This document shows, in pieces, positions 26,698 through 34,662 of a stretch of 64,000 bases of DNA; the stretch's first letter is position 1, and each line of letters begins with the position of its first letter. The notes below the pieces were generated by a model that was given only the letters and a program-made list of their open reading frames with translations, ran no database searches and was not told the origin of the DNA. The translations under genes were made by a program, and so were the position numbers. The stretch is from Peribacillus simplex (GTDB lineage Bacteria > Bacillota > Bacilli > Bacillales > DSM-1321): NCBI RefSeq assembly GCF_900156045.1, contig NZ_FTMX01000007.1, forward strand, positions 1 to 64,000, written 5' to 3'.

Positions 26698-27051
26698 ATG
26701 ATGGAATTGTTCAAAAAAATGATTGGTGATAAAAAAGAGTATAAAATGATGATGGCGCGGGTTGAAGCCCTGCCAGAGGACTACCAGTTTGTATTTAAGA
26801 AAATTCAAAACTACATGTGGAATTTCTCAGCGGGCAACGGGATGGATATGCTGCGTATGCAGTATGAATTAATCGATTTGTTCGAAGCCGGTGCGGCGGA
26901 AGGCAGACAAGTGCTGGAAATCACTGGGGACGACGTGGCGTCATTTGCCGACGAACTAGTGGCAAATGCTAAAACCTATTTCGCCAAGTATCGTGAAGAT
27001 TTGAATGAAAGTATCATGGAGCGATTGGGAAAAAATAAATTCAATAAATAA
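26698..27051 (+). CDS. DUF1048 family protein
   Basis: This 117-residue helical protein (KMIGDKKEYKMMMARVEALPEDYQ, DDVASFADELVANAKTY) matches the DUF1048 family, which is found beside PadR regulators and ABC exporters in Firmicutes. AAAGGAGG is correctly spaced before ATG 26698. It has no membrane segment. The role is unknown; genomic association suggests it modulates the regulator or exporter. Confidence 0.8.
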   Translation: MMELFKKMIGDKKEYKMMMARVEALPEDYQFVFKKIQNYMWNFSAGNGMDMLRMQYELIDLFEAGAAEGRQVLEITGDDVASFADELVANAKTYFAKYREDLNESIMERLGKNKFNK

Positions 27052-27117
27052 TTCCGACTGAATAGCTGGTTACAAATGTGAAATGCCACCTACGCTATTC
27101 AGTAATATTTTAGCTCG

Positions 27118-27131
27118 GTAATAAGTTATAC
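27118..27131 (+). promoter_or_regulatory. Third PadR operator-like 14-mer
   Basis: GTAATAAGTTATAC repeats the 14-mer from the padR promoters and lies 124 bases before the ABC ATPase gene. An inverted repeat ACTGAATAGC...GCTATTCAGT at 27058-27092 precedes it; a related pair is upstream of padR near 26209-26244. Confidence 0.6.
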
Positions 27132-27254
27132 TGATTATCAGTCAGACTAAATAGAGAAGTATAGGCAATCTGTTCCGCAAGGCGCTCGGAAGGATAATTA
27201 GGGTTACTGCAAGAGGCTTTGCTGCGCTATTAACTATTAAAAGGAGGAAAATGT

Positions 27255-28016
27255 ATGAGCAATGCAGCGATTTCTGTAAAAGGTTTAAAAAAAACCTTTA
27301 AAGACAATGAAGTCTTAAAGGGGGTGGATTTCGAGGTACGGCGTGGCGAAATTTTCGCACTGCTGGGCTCGAATGGAGCGGGCAAGACGACGACGGTCAA
27401 CATCCTCTCGACTCTGATGAAGGCCGATGGCGGCGAAGTAGGTATTTGCGGCTTTGACGTCCAGCGTCAACCTGATCATGTTCGCCAGAGCATCAGCCTG
27501 ACAGGGCAGTTTGCAGCTTTAGACGGCATGCTTACAGGGCGGGAAAACCTGCTGATGATCGCCAAGTTGCGGGGAGTTTCCAATCCCGCTCAAGTCGCCG
27601 ACAATCTGCTTGCGAGATTCAGCCTGACCGATGCGGCCAACCGCCGGGCGGATAAATATTCCGGCGGGATGAAGCGCCGGCTTGACATCGCCATGAGCCT
27701 GATCGGGACGCCAGCAGTCATTTTTCTAGACGAACCGACGACAGGGCTTGACCCCGAAGCACGGATTGAAGTCTGGGATACCGTCAAGGAGCTTGCGGGC
27801 GGCGGCACGACAATCTTGCTGACGACACAGTACCTGGAGGAAGCCGAACAACTGGCGGATCGTATCGCCATCCTGCATGGCGGAAAAATCATCTCGACCG
27901 GGACCCTTACCGAACTCAAGGAGATGTTTCCGCCAGCGAAAGTGGAGTACATCGAGAAGCAGCCGACACTGGAGGAAATTTTCCTCGCGATCATCGGCAA
28001 AAAGGAGGAGATGTAA
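27255..28016 (+). CDS. ABC transporter ATPase (DrrA-type drug exporter)
   Basis: The 253-residue ATPase has Walker A GSNGAGKTTT near residue 38, signature YSGGMKRRLDIAMSL, Walker B VIFLDEPTTGLDPEAR and a switch region ending LLTTQYLEEAEQLADR, typical of the daunorubicin-resistance (DrrA) group. AAAGGAGG precedes the ATG. The coding sequence is noticeably more GC-rich than neighbouring genes. It ends directly at the ATG of its permease, so the two form one exporter. Confidence 0.9.
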   Translation: MSNAAISVKGLKKTFKDNEVLKGVDFEVRRGEIFALLGSNGAGKTTTVNILSTLMKADGGEVGICGFDVQRQPDHVRQSISLTGQFAALDGMLTGRENLLMIAKLRGVSNPAQVADNLLARFSLTDAANRRADKYSGGMKRRLDIAMSLIGTPAVIFLDEPTTGLDPEARIEVWDTVKELAGGGTTILLTTQYLEEAEQLADRIAILHGGKIISTGTLTELKEMFPPAKVEYIEKQPTLEEIFLAIIGKKEEM

Positions 28017-28766
28017 ATGAATAGCAAAACAGGGGTATTACTAGGGCGTTTAATGCGCAACATCATGCGCAGCCCGGATACAATTATCACGGTGGCGATA
28101 ACGCCGATTATGATGATGCTGCTGTTTGTCTACGTATTTGGTGGTGCCATAGAGGCAGGCACGGACAACTACGTCAATTATTTATTGCCGGGAATATTGC
28201 TGATGGCTATCGCATCCGGCGTCGCTTACACTTCCGTCCGGCTGTTTACGGATGTAAAGAGCGGGCTGATGGCGCGTTTCATTACCATGCCCATCAAGCG
28301 CTCGTCGGTATTGTGGGCTCACGTGTTGACCTCGCTTGTATCCAATGCGCTTACTGTCGTCGTGGTTATCCTCGTCGCGCTATTGATGGGCTTCCGTTCC
28401 AGCGCTAATATCCTGGATTGGCTCGCGGTAGCTGGGATACTCGGGCTGTTTACGTTGGCGCTGACATGGCTGGCGGTCATTCCTGGATTGACAGCGGGGT
28501 CTATGGAAGGGGCGACAGCCTACTCGTACCCGCTGATTTTCCTGCCGTTTATCAGTTCGGCCTTTGTCCCCACCGAAACCATGCCTAAAATTGTCCGTGC
28601 GTTTGCTGAGAACCAGCCAGTGACTTCAATCGTGAATGCGATTCGTGCTTTCTTGTATGAAGGGTCTGTTGGCAACGATATCTGGATCGCGCTTGCCTGG
28701 TGCGTCGGCATCATGGTCATCGCTTACTTCTTCGCCAGTAAAGTCTTTAAACGCCAGTTAGGGTAA
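28017..28766 (+). CDS. ABC-2 type permease (DrrB-type drug exporter)
   Basis: The 249-residue permease has six membrane helices and ABC-2 landmarks: PDTIITVAITPIMMMLLFVYVFGG, NYLLPGILLMAIASG and FLPFISSAFVPTETMP. It starts right after the ATPase stop. It should export a drug or lipid-like compound under PadR control. GC-rich codon use, like the ATPase, suggests the operon was acquired as a unit. Confidence 0.9.
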   Translation: MNSKTGVLLGRLMRNIMRSPDTIITVAITPIMMMLLFVYVFGGAIEAGTDNYVNYLLPGILLMAIASGVAYTSVRLFTDVKSGLMARFITMPIKRSSVLWAHVLTSLVSNALTVVVVILVALLMGFRSSANILDWLAVAGILGLFTLALTWLAVIPGLTAGSMEGATAYSYPLIFLPFISSAFVPTETMPKIVRAFAENQPVTSIVNAIRAFLYEGSVGNDIWIALAWCVGIMVIAYFFASKVFKRQLG

Positions 28767-28938
28767 GTACACCATTATCGGATTAGCCATATCAATAGTC
28801 AGCCGCTGCGATGAATGCATTTGCTATCACATGGAAGGCTGCTTAAATGCCGGGGCAACCATCGATGAAATCATGGAAACCTTCAAAATCGGTGTGATTG
28901 GTTGCGGCCACTTATCCCAACATGAGATTTGCAATTAG
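28764..28938 (+). pseudogene. Relic of carboxymuconolactone decarboxylase/AhpD-like gene
   Basis: After the permease stop a frame without a start reads IGLAISIVSRCDECICYHME, then GCLNAGATIDEIMETFKIG and VIGCGHLSQHEIC before a stop. This is the CMD/AhpD core with its Cys-x-x-Cys and His, but the N-terminal half is missing. The remaining sequence to 29150 shows only a short chance frame at 28977. Confidence 0.65.
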
Positions 28939-29153
28939 AAGAACGGGAAGTGGTCTATCGCAGAAGGAGAAATTAAATGAATAAAGCCCATAGATGTAAT
29001 TGACAGGAAAAGAGTAGATTCAGAAGCAAAACCGCTTTGGTTATCGATGTTTCTAAGGAAAAATAAATTCTTTCATTATCATTAAAAGCGTGAAGCTTAC
29101 AAGTATATTCGCAAAGCTTAAAGCAAATGATTGCTGAAAGTTCTTCTGAAATT

Positions 29154-29187
29154 AAAAAAGCGATGCCCCCGGTAATCTGGGGGCATC
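29154..29187 (-). terminator. Terminator of rluF-like gene
   Basis: GATGCCCCC and GGGGGCATC pair over an eight-base loop; read on the minus strand they are followed by a T run. Confidence 0.9.
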
Positions 29188-29194
29188 TTCATTA

Positions 29195-29902
29195 TCATCT
29201 TTGCCTTGGGGTATAATCCAATTCCTTAAATAGTTCCGTCAATTCATCCTCGGTCAGGTCGCGCCATTGTCCGATCGCCAGTCCGTCCAGATGGATGTTC
29301 ATGATCCGGATTCGATGTAAATCACGGACTTCGTACCCTAGTGCGGAGCACATTCGGCGGATTTGTCTATTCAGTCCTTGCATCAAAGTAATGTTAAATG
29401 TATATTTGGTCAACTGCTCAACCTTACATGGAAGTGTTTTCGTATCCAAGATCTCCACTCCGGATGACATATCTTTAATGAAGGAAGCGGTAAGTGGTTT
29501 ATCCACGGTTACGATGTATTCTTTTTCATGTTTGTTTTCTGCACGAAGGATTTCATTTACGATGTCTCCATCATTTGTAAGAAGGATCAGACCGCTTGAG
29601 TCTTTGTCCAGCCGTCCAATATGAAAAATGCGAAGCGGATGATTTACAAAATCAACGATATTTCCTTTTATGTGTTTTTCCGTTGTACTTGTAATACCTA
29701 TCGGTTTATTCAGTGCAATATAGACATTTTGCTGTTCCACTTTTATCGGCTTGCCATCTACACGAACATCATCACCAGGTTCAGCTTGACTGCCGAGCTC
29801 AGCTACAGTGCCATTAATCGTCACACGGCCCTCGGCTATCCATTTGTCTGCGCCTCTTCGCGAGGTAATTCCGGATTCACTGATAAATTTATTGATCCTC
29901 AA
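29195..29902 (-). CDS. rluF: 23S rRNA pseudouridine synthase, RluF-like
   Basis: The 235-residue protein has an N-terminal S4 RNA-binding domain ([21 protein letters not shown]) and an RsuA/RluB/E/F-type catalytic domain with D99 in [46 protein letters not shown] is the RluF-like block. It starts at TTG with AAAGGTG upstream. It should isomerise a uridine in 23S rRNA; the exact site cannot be read from sequence. Confidence 0.85.
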   Translation of the reverse strand: MRINKFISESGITSRRGADKWIAEGRVTINGTVAELGSQAEPGDDVRVDGKPIKVEQQNVYIALNKPIGITSTTEKHIKGNIVDFVNHPLRIFHIGRLDKDSSGLILLTNDGDIVNEILRAENKHEKEYIVTVDKPLTASFIKDMSSGVEILDTKTLPCKVEQLTKYTFNITLMQGLNRQIRRMCSALGYEVRDLHRIRIMNIHLDGLAIGQWRDLTEDELTELFKELDYTPRQR

Positions 29903-30002
29903 CTAAAGCACACCTTTACAATCAGATTTTCTTCTTTAAAGGATAACGTAAATCATGGTGCATAGACAAGGGGAAAAGACAAGAAAGCATAGTTGATGAG
30001 AA

Positions 30003-30914
30003 TTACTGGATGCTCTTTAAGTTCTTCGTGAAATCTTCCGGATATGCTTTTTTCTTTTTGCTTGTCAGGTAGACCCCAATGAAGACAAAAAGACCTCCTA
30101 GGATTTGGATGATCGTAATCGCATGACCCAAAATCAGGCTAAGAATAGCGGTAAATACAGCAATCAGATTTAGATAAATTCCAGCCTGGCTAGCATTGAT
30201 ATGACGAAGGGAAATATTCCAGAAAATAAAGGACCCGACAGATGGGAAGATTCCAATATATAAGAGACCCGTGACGGCTTCACTGCTTAAATCAAGGTTG
30301 ATTCCCGAGCCAATGGCGAATGGAGCGACGAGAATCAATCCGAGAAATACGGAAACGGCAGTGGCTGAGATTATCGGAATGTTTTTTAGTTTTTTACCAA
30401 TTATTGAATAGAAGGTCCAAACGAGAATTGCCAGGATCATCAATAAGTCGCCTTTATTGTAAGTGAGCTGGAAAATATCCAGAAGGTGACCTTTTGTCAA
30501 GACCAATAAAACGCCGAATAAAGATATGATAAGTCCGAGTGCATGAAGGGATGAAATTTTCTCCTTTAACAGCAAAGCGGAAAAAAGCACAATTAAGGCA
30601 GGGTTCATGGAATTGACAAGAGCGGCATTCATGGAAGTTGTATAGGTCAGAGCCCAATAAAGGAAAAAATTATAACTGATGATTCCGAGCATACCCATGA
30701 CTAACAGCAATCTCCATTCTTTCCATACACTCTTCCAATTTGGCTTTTCGATCCATTGGGCTAAAGGAAACAATAAGAAAACGGCTATTAGCCATCGCGA
30801 AAATGTTAGTTGGATTGGGGAAAGTTCGGTCACAACGTATTTTCCGAAAATGTAATTACCGGCCCAAAACAAATTTGCCAAGATAAGAAATAAAATAACA
30901 ATGGATTTTTTCAT
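30003..30914 (-). CDS. EamA/DMT-family transporter
   Basis: The 303-residue protein has ten membrane helices in two EamA halves: ANLFWAGNYIFGKYV near the start, and ALTYTTSMNAALVNSMNPALIVLFSALLL and FWNISLRHINASQAGIYLNLIAVFTAI at the ends of the halves. These are exporters or exchangers of amino acids, sugars or other metabolites; the substrate is unknown. AGGAAGAGG precedes the ATG. It is monocistronic. Confidence 0.88.
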   Translation of the reverse strand: MKKSIVILFLILANLFWAGNYIFGKYVVTELSPIQLTFSRWLIAVFLLFPLAQWIEKPNWKSVWKEWRLLLVMGMLGIISYNFFLYWALTYTTSMNAALVNSMNPALIVLFSALLLKEKISSLHALGLIISLFGVLLVLTKGHLLDIFQLTYNKGDLLMILAILVWTFYSIIGKKLKNIPIISATAVSVFLGLILVAPFAIGSGINLDLSSEAVTGLLYIGIFPSVGSFIFWNISLRHINASQAGIYLNLIAVFTAILSLILGHAITIIQILGGLFVFIGVYLTSKKKKAYPEDFTKNLKSIQ

Positions 30915-31046
30915 CAGACTGCCTCTTCCTTAATTGATGGAATATTCACTAAATATATCAAAATAGGAGTACCTAAGCAATATAACGAGCCTAGTAGTCA
31001 ATTTTTGTACAAGGATGTACCAAAGGGCAGGATAAATAGAAAAAGG

Positions 31047-31078
31047 CCGTTCAACATGAGCTGAACAGCCTTTTTTCA
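31047..31078. terminator. Terminator after iolS-like gene
   Basis: AAAGGCCGTTCA and TGAACAGCCTTT pair over an eight-base loop with A and T runs, so it can stop transcription from both sides. Confidence 0.8.
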
Positions 31079-31086
31079 CATCTATG

Positions 31087-32021
31087 TTAAGCGAAAATGG
31101 CACTGATTTCGGCGATTTCATCCATGGTTAAATCGACATCCAAAGCTTGTAAGTTGCGTGTGACCTGTTCTGGCTTTTTCGCTCCGGGAATCAGTACATC
31201 TATCGAGTGCCGAGTTAAATACCAAGCTAGTACGACATCGGCGACATCGGTATGCTTCCTGTTGGCAATCGCCCGGACTTCTTCCACTTTTTGCAGGTTG
31301 CTTACAAAGGCTTGTCCTTGGAAAAGCGGACTTTTTGCCCGGCCGTCCTCGAATGTTGATTCCTGATTATATTTGCCGCCGAGCAGACCGGAAGCAAGGG
31401 GGAAATAAGGAATGAAGGAAATATTATTTTCGGCTGTATATGGCAGTAGGTCTTGTTCTGCCTCCCGTTTGAATAGATTGTACTCGGATTGCAACACATC
31501 GACATAGCCGTCTTTATTCGCTTCCTTCAATTGTTCGAACGAAAAGTTCGAGACGCCGATCGACTTGATTTTGCCTGCATCCTTCAATTCCTTTAAGGCA
31601 CCTACAGCTTCATCTTTAGGGGTATCCTCATCAGGGAAATGGATATAGAATAAGTCGATGTAGTCCGTTTGGAGCCTTTTTAGACTCGATTCCACAGCAC
31701 TTTTCAGAAAAGCCGGAGAGTTATCAAAGACGATGTTGCCATTGGCAAATTTATGTGCTCCTTTAGTGGCAAGGACTATATCCTCGCGTTTGCGACTCTC
31801 TTTAAGGATTTCACCGATAAGTTCTTCTGAACGCTCAGGACCGTAAATGTAAGCTGTATCCCAAAAGTTGATTCCCTCTTCCAATGCCGTTCTCAAAACA
31901 TCCCTTCCTGTATCCTCACTTAGATTAGGGAAAAGGTTATGTCCGCCAATTGCATTCGTGCCAAGGCCAATCGGATTTACATACAGATCTGTTTTTCCAA
32001 TACGGGTTTGCTTAGACATAT
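31087..32021 (-). CDS. iolS: Aldo/keto reductase, IolS-like (AKR11)
   Basis: The 311-residue TIM-barrel oxidoreductase has Asp and Tyr in [10 protein letters not shown], Lys in VLATKGAHK and His in FYIHFPDED, the AKR catalytic tetrad. [18 protein letters not shown] and [13 protein letters not shown] match B. subtilis IolS closely. ATG 32021 is preceded by AAGGAG; the frame opens further upstream to 32100 without support. It reduces carbonyl compounds with NADPH; IolS itself has no firm physiological substrate. Confidence 0.85.
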
Positions 32022-32141
32022 TACTTATCATCTCCTTCGACCCCATCATAACAAAAAGTGGATGCCGATTTCCAAAATAAAGCAATGCAGGCGTGTGCAA
32101 AATAAGCAGATGACCGGTAAAATCACCTGCTTACTTCATTA

Positions 32142-33473
32142 TTATAGTGTTTCGATTTCCAACTCTTCAGCTTTAGCTGTTTGTCCAAATTGACTGAGAA
32201 GAAGGCCAAAGGTTGTACCGACGAGAGCAGGGATGATCCACTCCATGCCGTAGGCAGAAAGGGGAAGGGCATCACTCAAAGTTTGTACGGGTCCTAATTG
32301 TAAGCCGAAGGCATTCAGTCCGTCCATCAAGGCGAAAACTCCTGTGAAAATCATTGAACTGCGATAAACCATCTTCGGGTTTTTGAAATGACGGCTGAAG
32401 AATGTCAGGACAATCAGGACGATCGTTAACGGATAAGCCATCACAAGGAATGGTACAGATACTTTCAAAATTTGATTCAGACCCATATTTGAAAGGATGA
32501 AACCGATGATTGTTACAATCAGAATGACGGTTTTATAGTTCAGCTTGGGGAAAAGTTTCGAGAAATACTGTCCGCAAGCAGTCGTTAACCCGACTACGGT
32601 GGTGAAGCATGCTAAAGTGAAAATGATGCCGAGAAGTACCTTCCCGCCAGTTCCAAGTAAAAGGGTGGATGCGACAGTGAGGATATCCGTTCCGTTTTCG
32701 AATGCCCCATCGGCTGCCATGCGTGCTCCCATTACACCTAAGGAAATATAAACTAAAGAAAGCAAAACACCAGCGATGAGCCCCGCTTTTACTGTATATC
32801 TCGTCAATTGTTTTCGTTCGGAAATCCCCCTTTGCTGGATTGAAGTAAGGATGACGATCCCAAAAGCCAAGGAAGCTAGAGCATCCATCGTGTTGTAGCC
32901 CTCGATGAACCCTTTCGAAAATGCTCCTGCAGCATATGCTTCGGTTGGAGCTTGGAATGGAGCATCAAGCTTTATGAAACCAACGACACAGAGAATGACC
33001 ATGGACAAAAGTAGAACGGGTGTAATCCAGCGTCCCATGAAGGTCTCCATTTTTTCTGGATTCAGTGAAATGGCATAAACGATGATGAAAAATATGGTTG
33101 TGAAAATGAATAGGAATAGTGATTGATTCATTGAGTCGCCAAGGTATGGCCTGAAGCCCATTTCATAGGCAACATTCGCATTCCGTGGAATGGCTAGAAA
33201 AGGCCCGATGCTTAAATAGATGACTACCATGAATAACGTGCTGAATAGAGGATGCACACGGGCCCCGATAGTTTGTGCCCCGCCTTTAACAAGTGAGACT
33301 GCAAGAAGCACTAAAATTGGCAAGCCGACTCCGGTGGTGACAAAACCGGCAATGGCGGGCCAGAAAGAAGTTCCTGAAGATGCTCCTAAAAAGGGAGGGA
33401 AAATTAGATTCCCCGCTCCGAAGAACATTGAGAAAAGCATAAGGCCGATAAATAATGTGTCTGTTTTTTTCAT
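32142..33473 (-). CDS. brnQ: Branched-chain amino acid transporter BrnQ
   Basis: The 443-residue carrier has about twelve membrane helices and LIVCS-family motifs: LFIGLMLFSMFFGAGNLIFPPFLG near residue 8, NVAYEMGF near 100, and LASLAFGIVILTSIQQRG near 215. It takes up leucine, isoleucine and valine with sodium or protons. ATG 33473 follows AAAGGAG; the frame continues upstream into the leader, but that part is not coding. A T-box leader precedes it. Confidence 0.9.
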   Translation of the reverse strand: MKKTDTLFIGLMLFSMFFGAGNLIFPPFLGASSGTSFWPAIAGFVTTGVGLPILVLLAVSLVKGGAQTIGARVHPLFSTLFMVVIYLSIGPFLAIPRNANVAYEMGFRPYLGDSMNQSLFLFIFTTIFFIIVYAISLNPEKMETFMGRWITPVLLLSMVILCVVGFIKLDAPFQAPTEAYAAGAFSKGFIEGYNTMDALASLAFGIVILTSIQQRGISERKQLTRYTVKAGLIAGVLLSLVYISLGVMGARMAADGAFENGTDILTVASTLLLGTGGKVLLGIIFTLACFTTVVGLTTACGQYFSKLFPKLNYKTVILIVTIIGFILSNMGLNQILKVSVPFLVMAYPLTIVLIVLTFFSRHFKNPKMVYRSSMIFTGVFALMDGLNAFGLQLGPVQTLSDALPLSAYGMEWIIPALVGTTFGLLLSQFGQTAKAEELEIETL

Positions 33474-33548
33474 GGTGATTTCTCCTTTTTTTAAAATGAT
33501 AACTCCCGCCGACTGACCTGAAAAAGGCTGATTAAAGTGTTTTGTGCA

Positions 33549-33815
33549 AATAAAAAACTCGCCCCTGAAAATCAGGGACGAGTTTGTGCTCGCGTTACCA
33601 CCCATATTCCGCGCTTCAAAGAAGCTGCGGCACTCAGTCAACGTACGTATTCATACGTGATCCATTGTAACGGCGGAAACCCGTCAAAGCCTACTGCATT
33701 TTCAGCTTTGCATCTCAGAGATGATTTTCGGATAGGCCTTGGACATCGACTTCCACCACATGTCGACTCTCTGTGGAACAGGGTTCTCATCTTACTCTTT
33801 CTCTTCATAGATTTT
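33549..33815 (-). ncRNA. T-box leader controlling brnQ, probably isoleucine-specific
   Basis: On the minus strand the leader has stem I (AGAGAGTCGAC...), stem III (CAAAGC...GCTTTG), the T-box sequence GGGTGGTAACGCGAG near 33588-33605 and a terminator (CTCGTCCCTG...CAGGGGCGAG plus T run, 33552-33585). In the stem I loop the sequence GAAAATCATCTCTGAG places AUC as the likely specifier codon, which fits isoleucine and brnQ. Uncharged tRNA would stabilise the antiterminator and switch the gene on. Confidence 0.88.
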
Positions 33816-34024
33816 ATAATATAAAGATAATTTAGCAAATTCAGATTATGAAGTCAACATAATTTATCATTAATCCTTTTAAAGGAGCAGGAAATTAGTC
33901 CCTCGTTGGCGAAACTTCCTATATCCAGAGGGTATTTTGAAAAATAATAGGATATTACTCCCTATTATCTTTCTAATCGCAACTATATTATAATAGAAGG
34001 CAGAACACTAAAGGAGACAACAGT

Positions 34025-34198
34025 ATGTCTGAAAATAAAAAATTAAGCCTGGCGGATGCAGTCAAACAAAAACTGGCTCAAAAGCAAGCGGGATCAAGTA
34101 AAGATAAATTGGAAACAGGCGTTGTGAAGAAAACGAAACAGCTTAAAAGCCAGTTGACCAAAAAGCCGAATAACCAACGTAAGCGTACAGGGGTATAA
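34025..34198 (+). CDS. Small basic lysine-rich protein
   Basis: The 57-residue protein (MSENKKLSLADAVKQKLAQK and onward) has AAAGGAG eight bases before its ATG and a strong terminator after it. About a quarter of its residues are Lys or Arg and the C-terminus is very basic, so it may bind nucleic acid. No cysteine or membrane segment is present. No family is recognised. Confidence 0.7.
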   Translation: MSENKKLSLADAVKQKLAQKQAGSSKDKLETGVVKKTKQLKSQLTKKPNNQRKRTGV

Positions 34199-34243
34199 TC
34201 CTAATTTGTCAAAGGACAACGACTGTTCGGAGCTTATCAGAGA

Positions 34244-34280
34244 GCAGTTACCTTTTATGAATGAGGGTACTGCTTTTTTA
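34244..34280 (+). terminator. Terminator after the small basic gene
   Basis: GCAGTTACC and GGGTACTGC pair over about twelve bases and are followed by seven T residues. Confidence 0.85.
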
Positions 34281-34662
34281 TATGAACGGAAAAATGGGGA
34301 TTTAGTAATGGGCGGGGCAGGGTGATTTTGCATTTTTACCGTTTATAGGCAGAAGAAGGGATGATCTTCTGGTAACTATCTGATGGGTGGTAAAACTAGA
34401 AAAAACATATTTTCTCGAATATGGAAATGACATTTCTGTATCGCTTTATTAAAAACATTACAGTTCCATTTGTTTCTGTTTTAAAATTGTAAGAGTGGTG
34501 ACATGTTGTTACCATATTGTTTTGCTAAAATAATATTTTAAGGTTTTGTAAATGATTTTTTAACTAAAGGAACCTATAGATTGAAGTTAGGTCTACTAGA
34601 AGGCTTATAGAATCAGTGATCATCCTTTAATTGAAAATATGAAATATATCGGGGGAATAAAG
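34281..34662. other. Intergenic region upstream of the GTPase gene
   Basis: About 380 AT-rich bases contain no frame with a ribosome site and no strong hairpin. It must hold the promoter of the large GTPase gene; I cannot point to a clear -35/-10 pair. Confidence 0.4.

Noticed and set aside
27590-28090. 166-codon minus-strand frame over the ABC exporter genes
   Set aside because: It is antisense to two clear genes; long antisense openings are expected in this GC-rich stretch.
28977-29003. Nine-codon frame with a good ribosome site after the CMD relic
   Set aside because: Too short to support and next to decayed sequence; probably the start of a lost gene.
33661-33720. UGC near the AGTAGG of the T-box as specifier (cysteine)
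   Set aside because: That sequence lies in the stem III hairpin (CAAAGC...GCTTTG), not in the stem I specifier loop, and cysteine would not fit brnQ.
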